From: Thinopyrum elongatum
Lineage: Eukaryota > Streptophyta > Magnoliopsida > Poales > Poaceae
NCBI GenBank assembly: GCA_011799875.1
Contig: CM022300.1
Location: 108,017,201-108,081,200 of the forward strand
Direction: 5' to 3'
Length of the DNA: 64,000 nucleotides
Both the position numbers and the translations under genes were made by a program. The notes under the pieces are model-generated. The model was not told the DNA's origin, did no database searches, and saw nothing but the letters and a program-made list of their open reading frames with translations. Positions 43,267-54,425 of this stretch are shown in pieces (the first letter of the stretch is position 1; each line of letters opens with the position of its first letter).

Positions 43267-46200
43267 GCCCGCCACGACGCTCTGCTGGGAACTGCACCAA
43301 CTGACAGCTCCACCATTCAATATAAATACATATCTGGCTTGTGACTTAGAGTCATCCAGATCAGTGTCGAAGATAGCATCGACGTAACCTTTTACGACGA
43401 GCTCTTCGTCACCTCCATAAACGAGAAACATATCGTTGGTCCTTTTCAGGTACTTTAGGATGTTCTTGACCGCTGTCCAGTGATCCACTCCTGGATTACT
43501 TTGGTACCTCCCTGCCAAACTTATGGCAAGGCACACATCCGGTCTGGTACACAGCATAGCATACATGATAGAACCTATGGCTGAGGCATAGGGAATTACT
43601 TTCATTTTATCTCTATCTTCTGCAGTGGTCAGGCTTTGAGTCTGACTCAATTTCACACCTTGTAACACAGGCAAGAACCCTTTCTTTGACTGATCCATTT
43701 TGAACTTCTTCAAAACTTTGTCAAGGTATGTGCTTTGTGAAAGTCCTATTAAGCGTCTCGATCTATCCCTATAGATCTTGATGCCCAATATATAAGCAGC
43801 TTCACCGAGGTCTTTCATTGATTTTTTTATTAAAGTATCCTTTTATGCTATCCAGAAATTCTATATCACTTCCAATCAACAATATGTCATCCACATATAA
43901 TATCAGAAATGCTACAGAACTCCCACTCACTTTCATGTAAATACAGGCTTCACCGTAAGTCTGTATAAAACCATATGCTTTGATCACCTCATCAAAGTGT
44001 ATATTCCAACTCCGAGATGCTTGCACCAGTCCATAGATGGATCGCTAGAGATTGCACACTTTGTTAGCACCTTAAGGATCGACAAAACCTTCTGGTTGCA
44101 TCATATACAACTCTTATTTAAGAAATCCATTAAGGAATGCAGTTTTGACATCCATTTGCCAGATTTCATAATTATAAAATGCGGCAATTGCTAACATGAT
44201 TCGGACAGACTTAAGCATCACTACAGGTGAGAAAGTCTCATCGTAGTCAACCCCTTGAACTTGTCAAAAACCTTTTGCGACAAGTCGAGCTTTGTAGATA
44301 GTAATATTACCATCAGCGTCAGTCTTCTTCTTGAAGATCCATTTATTCTCAATGGCTTGCCGATCATCGGGCAAGCCACCAAAGTCCACACTTTGTTCTC
44401 ATACATGGATCCTATCTTAGATTTCATGGCCTCAAGCCATTTATCGGAATCTGGGTTCATCACAGCTTCTTCTTAGTTCGTAGATTCGCCATGGTCTAAT
44501 AACATAATTTCCAGGACAGGATTATCGTACCACTCTGGTGCGGAACATGCTCTGGTCGACCTACGAGGTTCAGTAGTAAATTGATCTGAAGTTTCATGAT
44601 CATCATCATTAGCTTCCTCTCTAATTGGTGTAGGCATCACGGGAACGGTTTTCTCTGATGTGCTCATTTCCAATTCGAGAGAAGGTACAATTACCTCATC
44701 AAGTTCTACTTTCCTCCCACTCACTCCTTTTGAGAGTAACTCTTTCTCTAGAAAGGATCCATTCTTAGCAACAAAGATCTTGCCTTCGAATCTGTGGTAG
44801 AAGGTGTACCCAATAGTTTCCTTAGGGTATCCTATGAAGACGTACTTCTCCGATTTAGGTTCGAGCTTATCAGGCTGAAGCCTTTTGACATAAGCGTCGA
44901 TCCCCAAACTTTAAGAAATGATAGCTTAGGTTTCTTGCCAAACCATAGTTCATATGGTGTCGTCTCAACGGATTTAGATGGTGCCCTATTTAATGTGAAT
45001 GCGGCTGTCTCTAATGCATAACCCCAAAACAATAGTGGGAAATCGGTTAGAGACATCATAGAATGCACCATATCTAATAAAGTACGGTTATGACGTTCGG
45101 ACACACCATTACGCTGTGGTGTTCCAGGTGGCGTGAGTTGTGAAACAATTCCACATTGTTTTAAATGAAGGCCAAACTCGTAACTCAAATATTCGCCTCC
45201 GCGATCAGATCGTAGAAACTTTATTTTCTTGTTACGATGATTCTCCACTTCACTCTGAAATTCTTTGAACTTTTCAAATGTTTCAGACTTGTGTTTCATC
45301 AAGTAGATATACCCATACCTACTCAAATCATCTGTGAAGGTCAGAAAATAACGATACCCGCCGCGTGCCTCAACACTCACCGGACCGCATACATCGGTAT
45401 GTATTATTTCCAATAAGTCATTACCTCACTCCATTGTTCCGGATAATGGAGTTTTAGTCATCTTTCCCATGAGGCATGGTTCGCAAGTATCAAATGATTC
45501 AAAATCAAGTGATTCCAAAAGTCCACCCGCATGGAGTTTCTTCATGCGCTTTACACCAATATGACCTAAACGGCAATGCCACAAGTATGTTACACTATCA
45601 TTATCAACTTTGCATCTTTTGGCATCAATATTATGAATATGTGTATCACTACAATCGAGATTCAACAAGAATAGACCATTCATCAAGGGTGCATGACCAT
45701 AAAAGATATTACTCATATAAATAGAACAACCATTATTCTCTGATTTAAATGAATAACCGTCTCGCAATAAACAAGATCCAGATATAATGTTCATTCTCAA
45801 CGCTGGCACCAAATAACAATTATTGAGGTCTAAACCTAATCCCGAAGGTAGATGTAGAGGTAGCGTGCCGACGGTGATCACATCAACCTTGGAACCATTC
45901 CCGACGCACATCGTCACCTCGTCCTTAGCTAATCTTCGTTTATTCCATAGCTCCTGTTTCAAGATACAAATATGAGCAACCGAACTAGTATCAAATACCT
46001 AGGCGCTGCTACGAGCATTGGTAAGGTACACATCAATAACATGTATATCAAATATAACTTTGTTCACTTTGCCATCCTTCTTATCCCCCAAGTATTTGGG
46101 GCAGTTCCGCTTCCAGTGACCATTCCCTTTGCAGTAGAAGCACTCAGTTTCAGGCTTGGGTCCAGCTTTGGGCTTCTTCCCGGGAGTGGCAACTTGCTTG

Positions 46201-46480
46201 CCATTCTTCTTGAAGTTCCCTTTCTTTCCCTTGCCCTTTTTCTTGAAACTAGTGGTCTTGTTGACCATCAACACTTGAGGCTCCTTCTTGATTTCTACCT
46301 CCGTGGCCTTAAGCATTGCGAAGAGCTTAGGAATCATTTTCGTCATCCCTTGCATATTATAGTTCATCATGAAGCCTTTGTAGCTTGGTGGCAGTGATTG
46401 AAGAACTCTGTCAATAACACTATCAACTGGAAGATCAACTCCCAGCTGAGTCAAGTGGTTATGATACCCAGACATTTTGA
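43267..46480 (-). pseudogene. Copia gag-pol, multiple frameshifts
   Basis: Gag residues precede a CX2CX4HX4C knuckle (CFYCKGNGHWKRNC, about 46100-46145). A GAG-pre-integrase segment follows (TYLWHCRLGHIGVKRMKKLH), then an integrase core with D in HTDVCGP, D in RSDRGGEY and E in NGVSERHN (45413-44832), and reverse transcriptase with the YVDD box (about 43890) and YILGIKIYRDRSRRLIGLSQ. RNase H begins (YVDAIFDTDLDD) but stops after SSQQSVVAG where a deletion joins it to the LTR. Reading needs at least three frames and crosses several stops, so it is inactive. Confidence 0.85.
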
Positions 46481-46489
46481 GTATGTGTT

Positions 46490-48090
46490 TGATACGCCTC
46501 CAATGCATCTATAATTTTTGATTGTTCCATGCTGTTATATTATCAATCTTGGATGTTTTACAATCATTTTATAGCAACTTTATATCATTTTTTGGGGCTA
46601 ACCTATTGACATAGTGCCCAGTGCCAGTTGCTGTTTTTTTGCTTGTTTTTTACTTTGCAGAAAATCAATACCAAACGGAGTCCAAATGTAGCGAAACTTT
46701 TTGGTGATTTTTTCTGGACCAGAAGACACCTGTTGGGCCAAAGAAGTACCAGAGGGGGCTATGAGGGGAGCACAACCCACCAGGGCACGCCTGGGGGCCC
46801 AGGCACGCCCAGGTGGGTTGTGCCCACCTCGGCCACCTCCTGCACCGCCTCTTTACTCAATAAATACCCTGGATGTCCAAAAACCCTAGGGGAGTCGACA
46901 AAAAACAATTCCAGCCGCCGCAAGTTCCAGAAACCACAAATCCAATCTAGACACCATCACGGAGGGGTTCATCATCCTCATTGGTGCCTCTCCGATGATG
47001 CGTGGGTAGTTCATTGTAGACCTACGGGTCCGTAGTTAGTAGCTAGATGGCTTCCTCTCTCTCTTTTGATTCTCAATACAATGGTATCTTGGAGATCTAT
47101 TTGATGTAACTCTTTTTGCGGTGTGTTTGTTGGGATCCGATGAACTTTGAGTTTATGATCAGATCTATGTTTTTATCCATGAAAGTTATTTGAGTATTTT
47201 GATCTCTTATATGCATGATTACTTATAGCCTCGTATTTCTTCTTCGAATCTTTGGTTTAGTTAGGCTGACTATATCAATTTTTCTTGCCATGGGAAGAGG
47301 TGCTTTGTGATGGGTTCGATCTTACGGTGCTCAATCCCAGTGACAGAAGGGGAAATGACACGTATGTATCGTTGCTATTAAGGATAACAAGATGGGGTCT
47401 ATTCCTACATGAATATATCTTGTCTACATCATGTCATCGTTCTTATTGCATTACTCCGTTTCTCCATGAACTTAATACACTAGATGCATACTGGATAGTG
47501 GTCGATGTGTGGTGTAATAGTAGTAGATGCAGGCAGGAGTCGGTCTACTAATCTTGGACATGATGCCTATATAATGATCATTGCCTGGATATCGTCATAA
47601 TTATTTGAAGTTCTATCAATTGCCCAATAGTAATTTGTTTACCCACCGTATGCTATTTTTCTCGAGAGAATCCACTAGTGAAATCTACGGCCCCCGGGTC
47701 TATTTCTCCATCATATACTTTCATATCTATATTGCTATTTGCCTTTTTATTTATTTGCATCTTTTATTTTGAGATCTATTAATCCAAAAACCCAAAAATA
47801 TCTTGCTGCAATTTATTGTTATTTATTTTATCTCGCGTTCCCGTGAGATCTATTTATCCGATCTACTACAAATTTATCTATCTCTTTACCCGGGAGGGAT
47901 TGACAACCCCTCTTTTACGTCGGGTTGCAAGTATTTATTCTTTGTGTGCAGGTGCCGTTCACGTAATGTTGCGTGGTTCTCCTACTGGTTCGATAACCTT
48001 GGTCTCATCACTGAGGGAAATACCTAACGTAGTTGTGCTGCATCATCCCTTCCTCTTTGGGGAAACACCGATGTAGTTCAAGCCGCATCA
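46490..48090 (+). repeat. 5' LTR of Athila-type element
   Basis: It is 1601 bp, from TGATACGCCTCC to AGCCGCATCA. An AATAAATACC promoter-like box (46857) corresponds to CTATAAATACC in the 3' LTR (52840). Confidence 0.88.
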
Positions 48091-48101
48091 AAAGGAATTT
48101 C

Positions 48102-48119
48102 TGGCATCGTTGCCGGGGA
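48102..48119 (+). other. Primer-binding site, tRNA-Asp
   Basis: TGGCATCGTTGCCGGGGA lies 11 bp after the LTR and is complementary to the plant tRNA-Asp 3' end with one or two mismatches. Confidence 0.85.
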
Positions 48120-48308
48120 GACATCATCAACATCTACCAGGTTCCTAATCACAAATCTCATCTCCTTGCAATTTACATTATTTGCCATTTGCCTCTTGTT
48201 TTCATCTCCCCCACTTCAGAAAAAATTACCGTTTTATTCGCCCTCTTTTTCGTTTGCCGTTTTTTTTGTCAGATCTGTTTTTGAGTGCAATCTTGTTGCG
48301 TAGTCACG

Positions 48309-50279
48309 ATGACTCAAGAGAACACCAAGTTCTGTGATTTCTCTAACACCAACAACAATGATTTTATCATCACTCTGATTGCTCCTCCCGCCACTACTGC
48401 GTAGTCTTGTGATATTAATGTCGCTTTACTGAATCTTGTTATGAAAGATCAATTTTTCGGTACTCCTAGTAAGGATGTCGCGTCCCATCTTAACACATTC
48501 GTGGAATTGTGCGATATGCAAAAGTAAAAAGATGTGGACAATGATATTGTGAAGTTGAAATTATTCCCGTTTTCTTTGCGAGATTGTGCAAAAAATTGGT
48601 TTTCTTCTTTGCCTCGCAATAGTATCAATTCTTGGGATAAGTGCAAAGATGCTTTTATTACTAAGTATTTTCCTCCCATGAAAATTATTTCCCTTAGGAC
48701 GCAAATCATGAATTTTAAGCAACTTGAGCATGAACATGTTGCGCAATCTTGGGAAAGAATGAAATTGATGCTAAGAAATTGTCCTACTCATGGTTTAAAT
48801 CTTTGGATGATCATACAAATTTTTTATGCGGGATTGAATTTTGTTTCTAGAAATCTTTTAGATTCCGCCGCGGGTGGTACTTTTATGGAGATTACTTTGG
48901 GTGAAGCTACTAAATTGCTTGATAATATTATGGCAAATTATTCACAATGGCATACCGAAAGAGCTCCTACTAGTAAAAAGGTTAATACGGTAGAAGAAAT
49001 AAATTCTTTGAGTGAAAAAGTTGATGCTCTTATGAAGTTGCTTTCCAATAAAAATGCTCCTATTGATCTTAATGATGTGCCTTTGTCTACTTTGATTGAG
49101 CAAAATAGTGATGCCGTAGACGTGAATTTTGTGTCGCGAAACAATTTTAATAACAATGCTTATAGAGGTAATTTTAATCCTAGACCTTTTTCGGGAAATT
49201 CCTCTAATAATTATGGTAATTCCTATGGTAATCCTTCTTATAATAATAATAGGAACACCTCTGATCTTGAGAATAATATTAAAGAATTTATCAATGCTGA
49301 AAAGAATTTTAATACTATGATAGAAGAAAAGTTGAGTAAAATTGATGATATGTCTAGACGAATTGATAGAATTTCTCATGATGTAGAAAATCTCAAGATG
49401 AAATTTTTTGTGCCTAAGGTTGAGGAATCAATTAAAGCTTTATATGTTTCTATGGATGAAAGTAAGAAAAGAACCGCTATGCTTAGAGCTAAAAGAGAAT
49501 TTTTAGAAAAAGCGTTTTCTAGCGATTGCTTTCATTAAAATGATGAAGATCTTAAAGTGATTGGTGTTTATTCTATTGATTCCTTGTTTAGTAAAATTAA
49601 GATTGATGATAAAGGGACTGAAGAATAGTCCACTTTAGCTAGAAGGCGTCCCGATAATTTGGAGGGTGAAAATCTTGTTGAGAAAATTGATAAAAGTGGG
49701 TTTGGAGAGGTCAAAACTTTAACTAGTGATGTGCACACTCTTTTGGATTACAAAGACTTTAATTATGATAATTGCTCTTTGATTGATTGTATTTCTTTGT
49801 TGCAATCCATGATAAATTCACCCCATGCTTATGAACAAAATAAAGCTTTTACTAAACATATCGTTGATGCTATGATAAAAGCTTTGGAAGAAAAGTTGGA
49901 ATTAGAGAGTTCAATTCCTAGAAAATTACATGATGAATGGGAACCTACTATCAAAGTCAAGATTAAAAATTATGAGTGTTTTGCTTTATGTGACTTGGGT
50001 GCTAGTGTTTCTACAATTCCGAAATCCTTATGTGATGTGCTTGATCTTACCGATATTGAAGAATATTCTTTAAATTTGCACTTGGCGGATTCTACTATTA
50101 AAAAGCCTATGGGAAGAATTAATGATGTTCTTATCATTGCAAATAGGAATTATGTGCCCATAGACTTTATTGTTCTTGATATTGATTGCAATCTGTCTTG
50201 CCCAATTATTCTTGGTAGACCGTTTTTACGCACTATAGGTGTCGTGATTGATATGAAAGAAGGGAACATCAAATTCTAA
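48309..50279 (+). pseudogene. Athila-type gag-protease, four in-frame stops
   Basis: One frame runs from ATG 48309 (MTQENTKFCDF) to the stop at 50279, interrupted by TAG 48402, TAA 48525, TAA 49536 and TAG 49626. The retrotrans_gag core is clear (LKLFPFSLRDCAKNWFSSLP, FITKYFPPMK, MNFKQLEHEHVAQSWERMK, LLDSAAGGTFM), followed by an Asn-rich stretch and coiled-coil-like sequence. After one SGFGEVKTL motif comes an aspartic protease: CDLGASVSTIPKSL (DLGAS active-site loop) and IILGRPFLRT. The frame ends 20 residues later with no polymerase, so the element relies on relatives for pol. The whole frame is otherwise unshifted. Confidence 0.85.
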
Positions 50280-52455
50280 TTTCCTTTGATATACAAATTT
50301 CCTACGTTTTCCTAATTTTTCAGAATTTTTGGAGTTACAGAAGTATGATAAAAATTCGTATCTTTGTAGACTGTTCTGTTTTTGACAGATTCTGTTTTCT
50401 TTGCATTGTGTGCTTATTTTGATGAATCTATGGTTTGCATTGGAGGTTATAAGCCATGGTAAAGTTAGAATACAGTAGATATAATGCAATAACAAAATTT
50501 GAATGGGTTTTATACAGTACTTAAAGTAAAGATTAGTTTTCTTATACTAACGGATCTCACGAAGTTTTTGTTGAGTTTTGTGTGATTGAAGTTTTCAAGT
50601 TTTGGGTGAGATCACGATGGATGATGGAATAAGGAGTAAGAAGAGACTAAGCATGGGGATGACCATGGCATCCCAAGATATTATCTAAAAGAGAAGCAAG
50701 CAACTAAGCTTGGGGATGCCCGAGTGGCATCCCCTCTTTCTTCTAACGACCATCGGTATTTTACTTGGAGCTATATTTTTATTCGTCACTTATCATGAGT
50801 TTTGCTTGGAGCGTCTTGTATGATTTGAGACTTTGCTTGTTTTACTTTTTATTTTTAGTCAAGTATCCTTGCTGGACACACCTATTTGAGAGATCCAAAA
50901 TTATGCTATGATTTGTTAGACTTGTTCTCTATGCTTCACTTAAATTTTTTATGAGCTATGGAAATTGCTCTAGTGCTTCACTTATATCTTTTTTAGCATG
51001 GTGTGATTTAATATTTTTGAAGAAATGCTCTCATGCTTCACTTAGATTTATTTGAGAGTAGTAATTTTGAAGAAATTCTCTCATGCTTCACTTATATTAT
51101 TTTGAGAGAAGAAAATTTTTATGCTCATGTTCTTCACTTAGATTTGTTTGAGCTATCAAAAGCAACACATTAAACTAGTCCCAAAGTGATAGATATTCAA
51201 GAGGGATATAATAAAAACTTTCATGAAGATCATTGGACAAAATAAACTTGATTCCTTGTAATAGTTCTGCGATATGATGATATAATATGTGAGTCATGTT
51301 GGTGAGTAATTATGGTTTAGTAAGAATATTGGTGTTAAGGTTTGTGATTCCCTATGCAAGCACGAAAGTCAATAGTTATGCAATGAAATTATATCCTACT
51401 TGTGGTGCATTATTCGGTGTTAGTTATGCTTAATGCTCGCTTATGAGATTTTTTGTTTCTTGGTTGGATGCTTCTCAATCTTTTGCTAGCCTTCATTTGC
51501 ACTAAGTATGATCACTACTTGTGCATCCAAAATCCTTAAACCACTTTTGCCATATGAGTCCACTATACCTACCTATATGCGGTATTTCCGTGCCGTTCTA
51601 AGCAAATTTGTATGTGCCATCTCTAATTTTCAAAATAAATTTCTCTTTTGTGTGCTCGTACCGCTCATGAAACAGTAGGGGGTGGCTGATATTTTTCCAT
51701 GCTAGATGTGTTATTCTCAAGATGAGTGTTTATTCACTTGTCATTGCACGAGAGTATGGCAAAGGTATTAGGGATGCCCAATCCTGAAATGAAAAATGAA
51801 TTTACTTTATGTTGTCAAATAATAAATTCCTTGGAAAGTGTTGGTATGGACGGCACCCGTGGATTCGGTTAGCCGTGGAATGTGAAAGTATGGTTGAAAA
51901 AGGAATAAACTTTATTTTCTGTTTAGGAACCGCCTATGATATATCTAGCATGGAAAGTATTGGGAACTACTCGATCGTTTTCGTTGACAGGAAAAGCATG
52001 CCACTCAAAATATTTTTATCTCTATCTTTTTCGCTTTGAGCTCTGGCACCTCTACAAATCCCTACTTCCCTCTGCGAAGGGCCTTTCTATTTACTTTATG
52101 CAATTTTTATTTTGAGTCTCCATCTTATCTTATAAAGCACCGACTAAGGGGCACTATGATCGTACTTGAGCATTGGGTGTAGCTAATATGCGAGTGTGTT
52201 TCATGAATGGATCAACGATTGAGTATAATGGGCTAGGGATAACTTGCTTTAGTGTTGATATTTTGAAAGACATGGTTGCTTGTTGATATGCTTGAGTATT
52301 GAAATCTTCATGTCAAAACTAGACTATTGCTTTGAATCATATAAAAGTCCAAATGTCCATGCTACCAAGAAAAGATTATGTGATGAACATGTTAGGCAGC
52401 ATTCCACATCAAAAATTCTGTTTTTATCATTTACCTACTCGAGGACGAGCAGGAA
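50280..52455 (+). other. Non-coding 3' region of Athila-type element
   Basis: No domain or long frame. It has GAG(A/T)AGT-AA repeats with CTC-CATGCTTCACTTA strings (four near 50925-51145) and an extra internal AAGCTTGGGGATGCCC motif near 50706. Confidence 0.7.
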
Positions 52456-52471
52456 TTAAGCTTGGGGATGC
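52456..52471 (+). other. Polypurine tract
   Basis: TTAAGCTTGGGGATGC lies immediately before the 3' LTR. Confidence 0.8.
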
Positions 52472-53457
52472 TGAAACGTCTCCAACATATCTATAATTTT
52501 TTATTGTTTCATGCTGTTATATTATCAATCTTGGATGTTTTACAATCATTTTATAGCAACTTTATATCATTTTTTGGGACTAACCTATTGACATAGTGCC
52601 CAGTGCCAGTTGCTGTTTTTTGTTTGTTTTTTACTTCGCAGAAAATCAATACCAAACGGTGTCCAAATGCAGTGAAACTTTTTGGTGATTTTTTCTCGAC
52701 CAGAAGACACCTATTGGGCCAAAGAAGTACCAGAGGGGGGCTCCGAGGGGAGCACAACCCACCAGGGCGCGCCTGGGGGCCCAGGCGCGCCTAGGTGGGT
52801 TGTGCCCACCTCGGCCGCCTCCCGCACCGCCTCTTTGATCTATAAATACCCTGGACGTCCGAAAACCCTAGGGGAGTCGACGAAAAATAATTCCTTTTGC
52901 CGCAAGTTCCAGAAACAACAGATCCAATCTAGACACCATCACGGAGGGGTTCATCATCCTCATTGGTGCCTCTCCGATGATGCGTGAGTAGTTCATTGTA
53001 GACCTATGGGTCTGTAGTTAGTAACTAGATGGCTTCCTCTCTCTCTTTTGATTATCAATACAATGGTCTCTTGGAGATCTATTTAATGTAACTCTTTTTG
53101 CGGTGTGTTTGTTGGGATCCGATGAACTTTGAGTTTATGATCAGATCTATGTTTTTATCCATGAAAGTTATTTGAGTCTTTTGATCTCTTATATGCATGA
53201 TTACTTATAGCCTCGTATTTCTTCTTCGAATCTTTGGTTTAGTTAGGCCGACTAGATCGATTTTTCTTGCCATGGAAGAGGTGCTTTGTGATGGGTTCGA
53301 TCTTACGGTGCTCAATCCCAGTGACAGAAGGGGAAATGACACGTATGTACCATTGCTATTAAGGATATCAAGATGGGGTCTATTCCTACATGAATAGATC
53401 TTGTCTACATCATGCCATCATTCTTATTGCATTACTCCGTTTCTCCATGAACTTAAT
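52472..53457 (+). repeat. 3' LTR, first part
   Basis: It is homologous to 46490-47474 and stops at ACTTAAT, where the Tat element is inserted. The terminal motif is mutated (TGAAACGTC for TGATACGTC). Confidence 0.88.
53453..53457. repeat. Target-site duplication TTAAT, left copy
   Basis: TTAAT lies before the Tat element and again at 63759-63763. The uninterrupted LTR near 47470 has a single TTAAT here. Confidence 0.95.
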
Positions 53458-54379
53458 TGTTGGTGCAACAAACCCTGGGTTTGTTGCCCTGACTGTGCAC
53501 AGGCACGAGAACAAGATTACAACACCAAGGCTGTGTCAAGATACAAGAGACCAAGATCTTCGAAGAACCAGCAGGCAGATTAAGGAGGCCAAGACCAAGA
53601 CAGAGAAGCGAGACACCACCAGGAGAAAAGCCTCCCTTGCCGGGCAGGCGGACTTGGCAGGGACAAGGCCTCCCCAGGAAGGGAGCATTCAAGACGTCCC
53701 GGCAGGGCCTGCCGGGACTCACGAGGGCAAAGACACCTCACCAAGCCATTTCACCACGACCCACGTTGTTGATCAATGCGTTGTCAAGCCGCAAAGTGAC
53801 TAAGTGGCAGCCATTCACCACATGGCGGCCTCTTTCTACAGGAAATACCTACAGATGACACCCGTCCTGCGGCGTGTCAAGCAAGCAGGCATGAAGCTGG
53901 CAAGACGAGCCCGGCAAGGCTTGCCGGGCGAGCAACGATGTGACATTGAGCGGTGCATTTAATGCACTCTGTCAGCCTGCGGAATTAGGTATGATAGCAC
54001 TGTTTGCTATCTTATCAGTGCATAATGACTGTTTTGCCACTGTGGTGACCCCTTAACCTATAAAAGGAGGCCCATGGCAACCGAAGCAGGGGTTGGGAGA
54101 GTTGAACACCCCCACGCTCGTACGCGCGTAGTCACTGCCTCCCTAGGGCGAGCCTGCCGGGCAAGTGTACTATGCTCCACCACCACTTTTCCACCATCAA
54201 TCCACCAAAGCAGGAGTAGGGTTTTACGCCTCGCGGCGGCCCGAACCTGGGTAAAATTGCCTGCGTGATCTCTGCCGTGCTGCCCCATGTTCTTCTGCTC
54301 TTTGTGCGACGCGACATCCCCCCTGCCGAACCAGCTAGGGGCCCCTTGGCCCCATAGGTGGTCGTGGTTTCCCGTGACA
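53458..54379 (+). repeat. 5' LTR of Tat element
   Basis: It is 922 bp, from TGTTGGTGCAACAAACCC to TTTCCCGTGACA. A CCTATAAAAGG box lies at about 54056-54066. Against the 3' LTR I count about 28 substitutions and one indel by eye (about 3%). Confidence 0.93.
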
Positions 54380-54380
54380 T

Positions 54381-54402
54381 CTTTGGCGCGCCAGGTAGGG
54401 GG
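54381..54402 (+). other. Probable primer-binding site
   Basis: CTTTGGCGCGCCAGGTAGGG follows the LTR end directly, in the expected primer position. I do not assign the tRNA. Confidence 0.55.
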
Positions 54403-54425
54403 ATTGCTTACGCGAACCTGAAAGC

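Larger units (their letters stand above)
41590..46489 (-). mobile_element. BARE/WIS/Angela-type Copia, truncated
   Basis: The minus-strand order is gag, zinc knuckle, GAG-pre-integrase, integrase, reverse transcriptase, RNase H, 3' LTR, which is the Copia order. The 5' LTR and the beginning of gag are displaced by the Gypsy element inserted at 46490 and lie beyond the window, if still present. It interrupts the Harbinger transposase. Confidence 0.85.
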
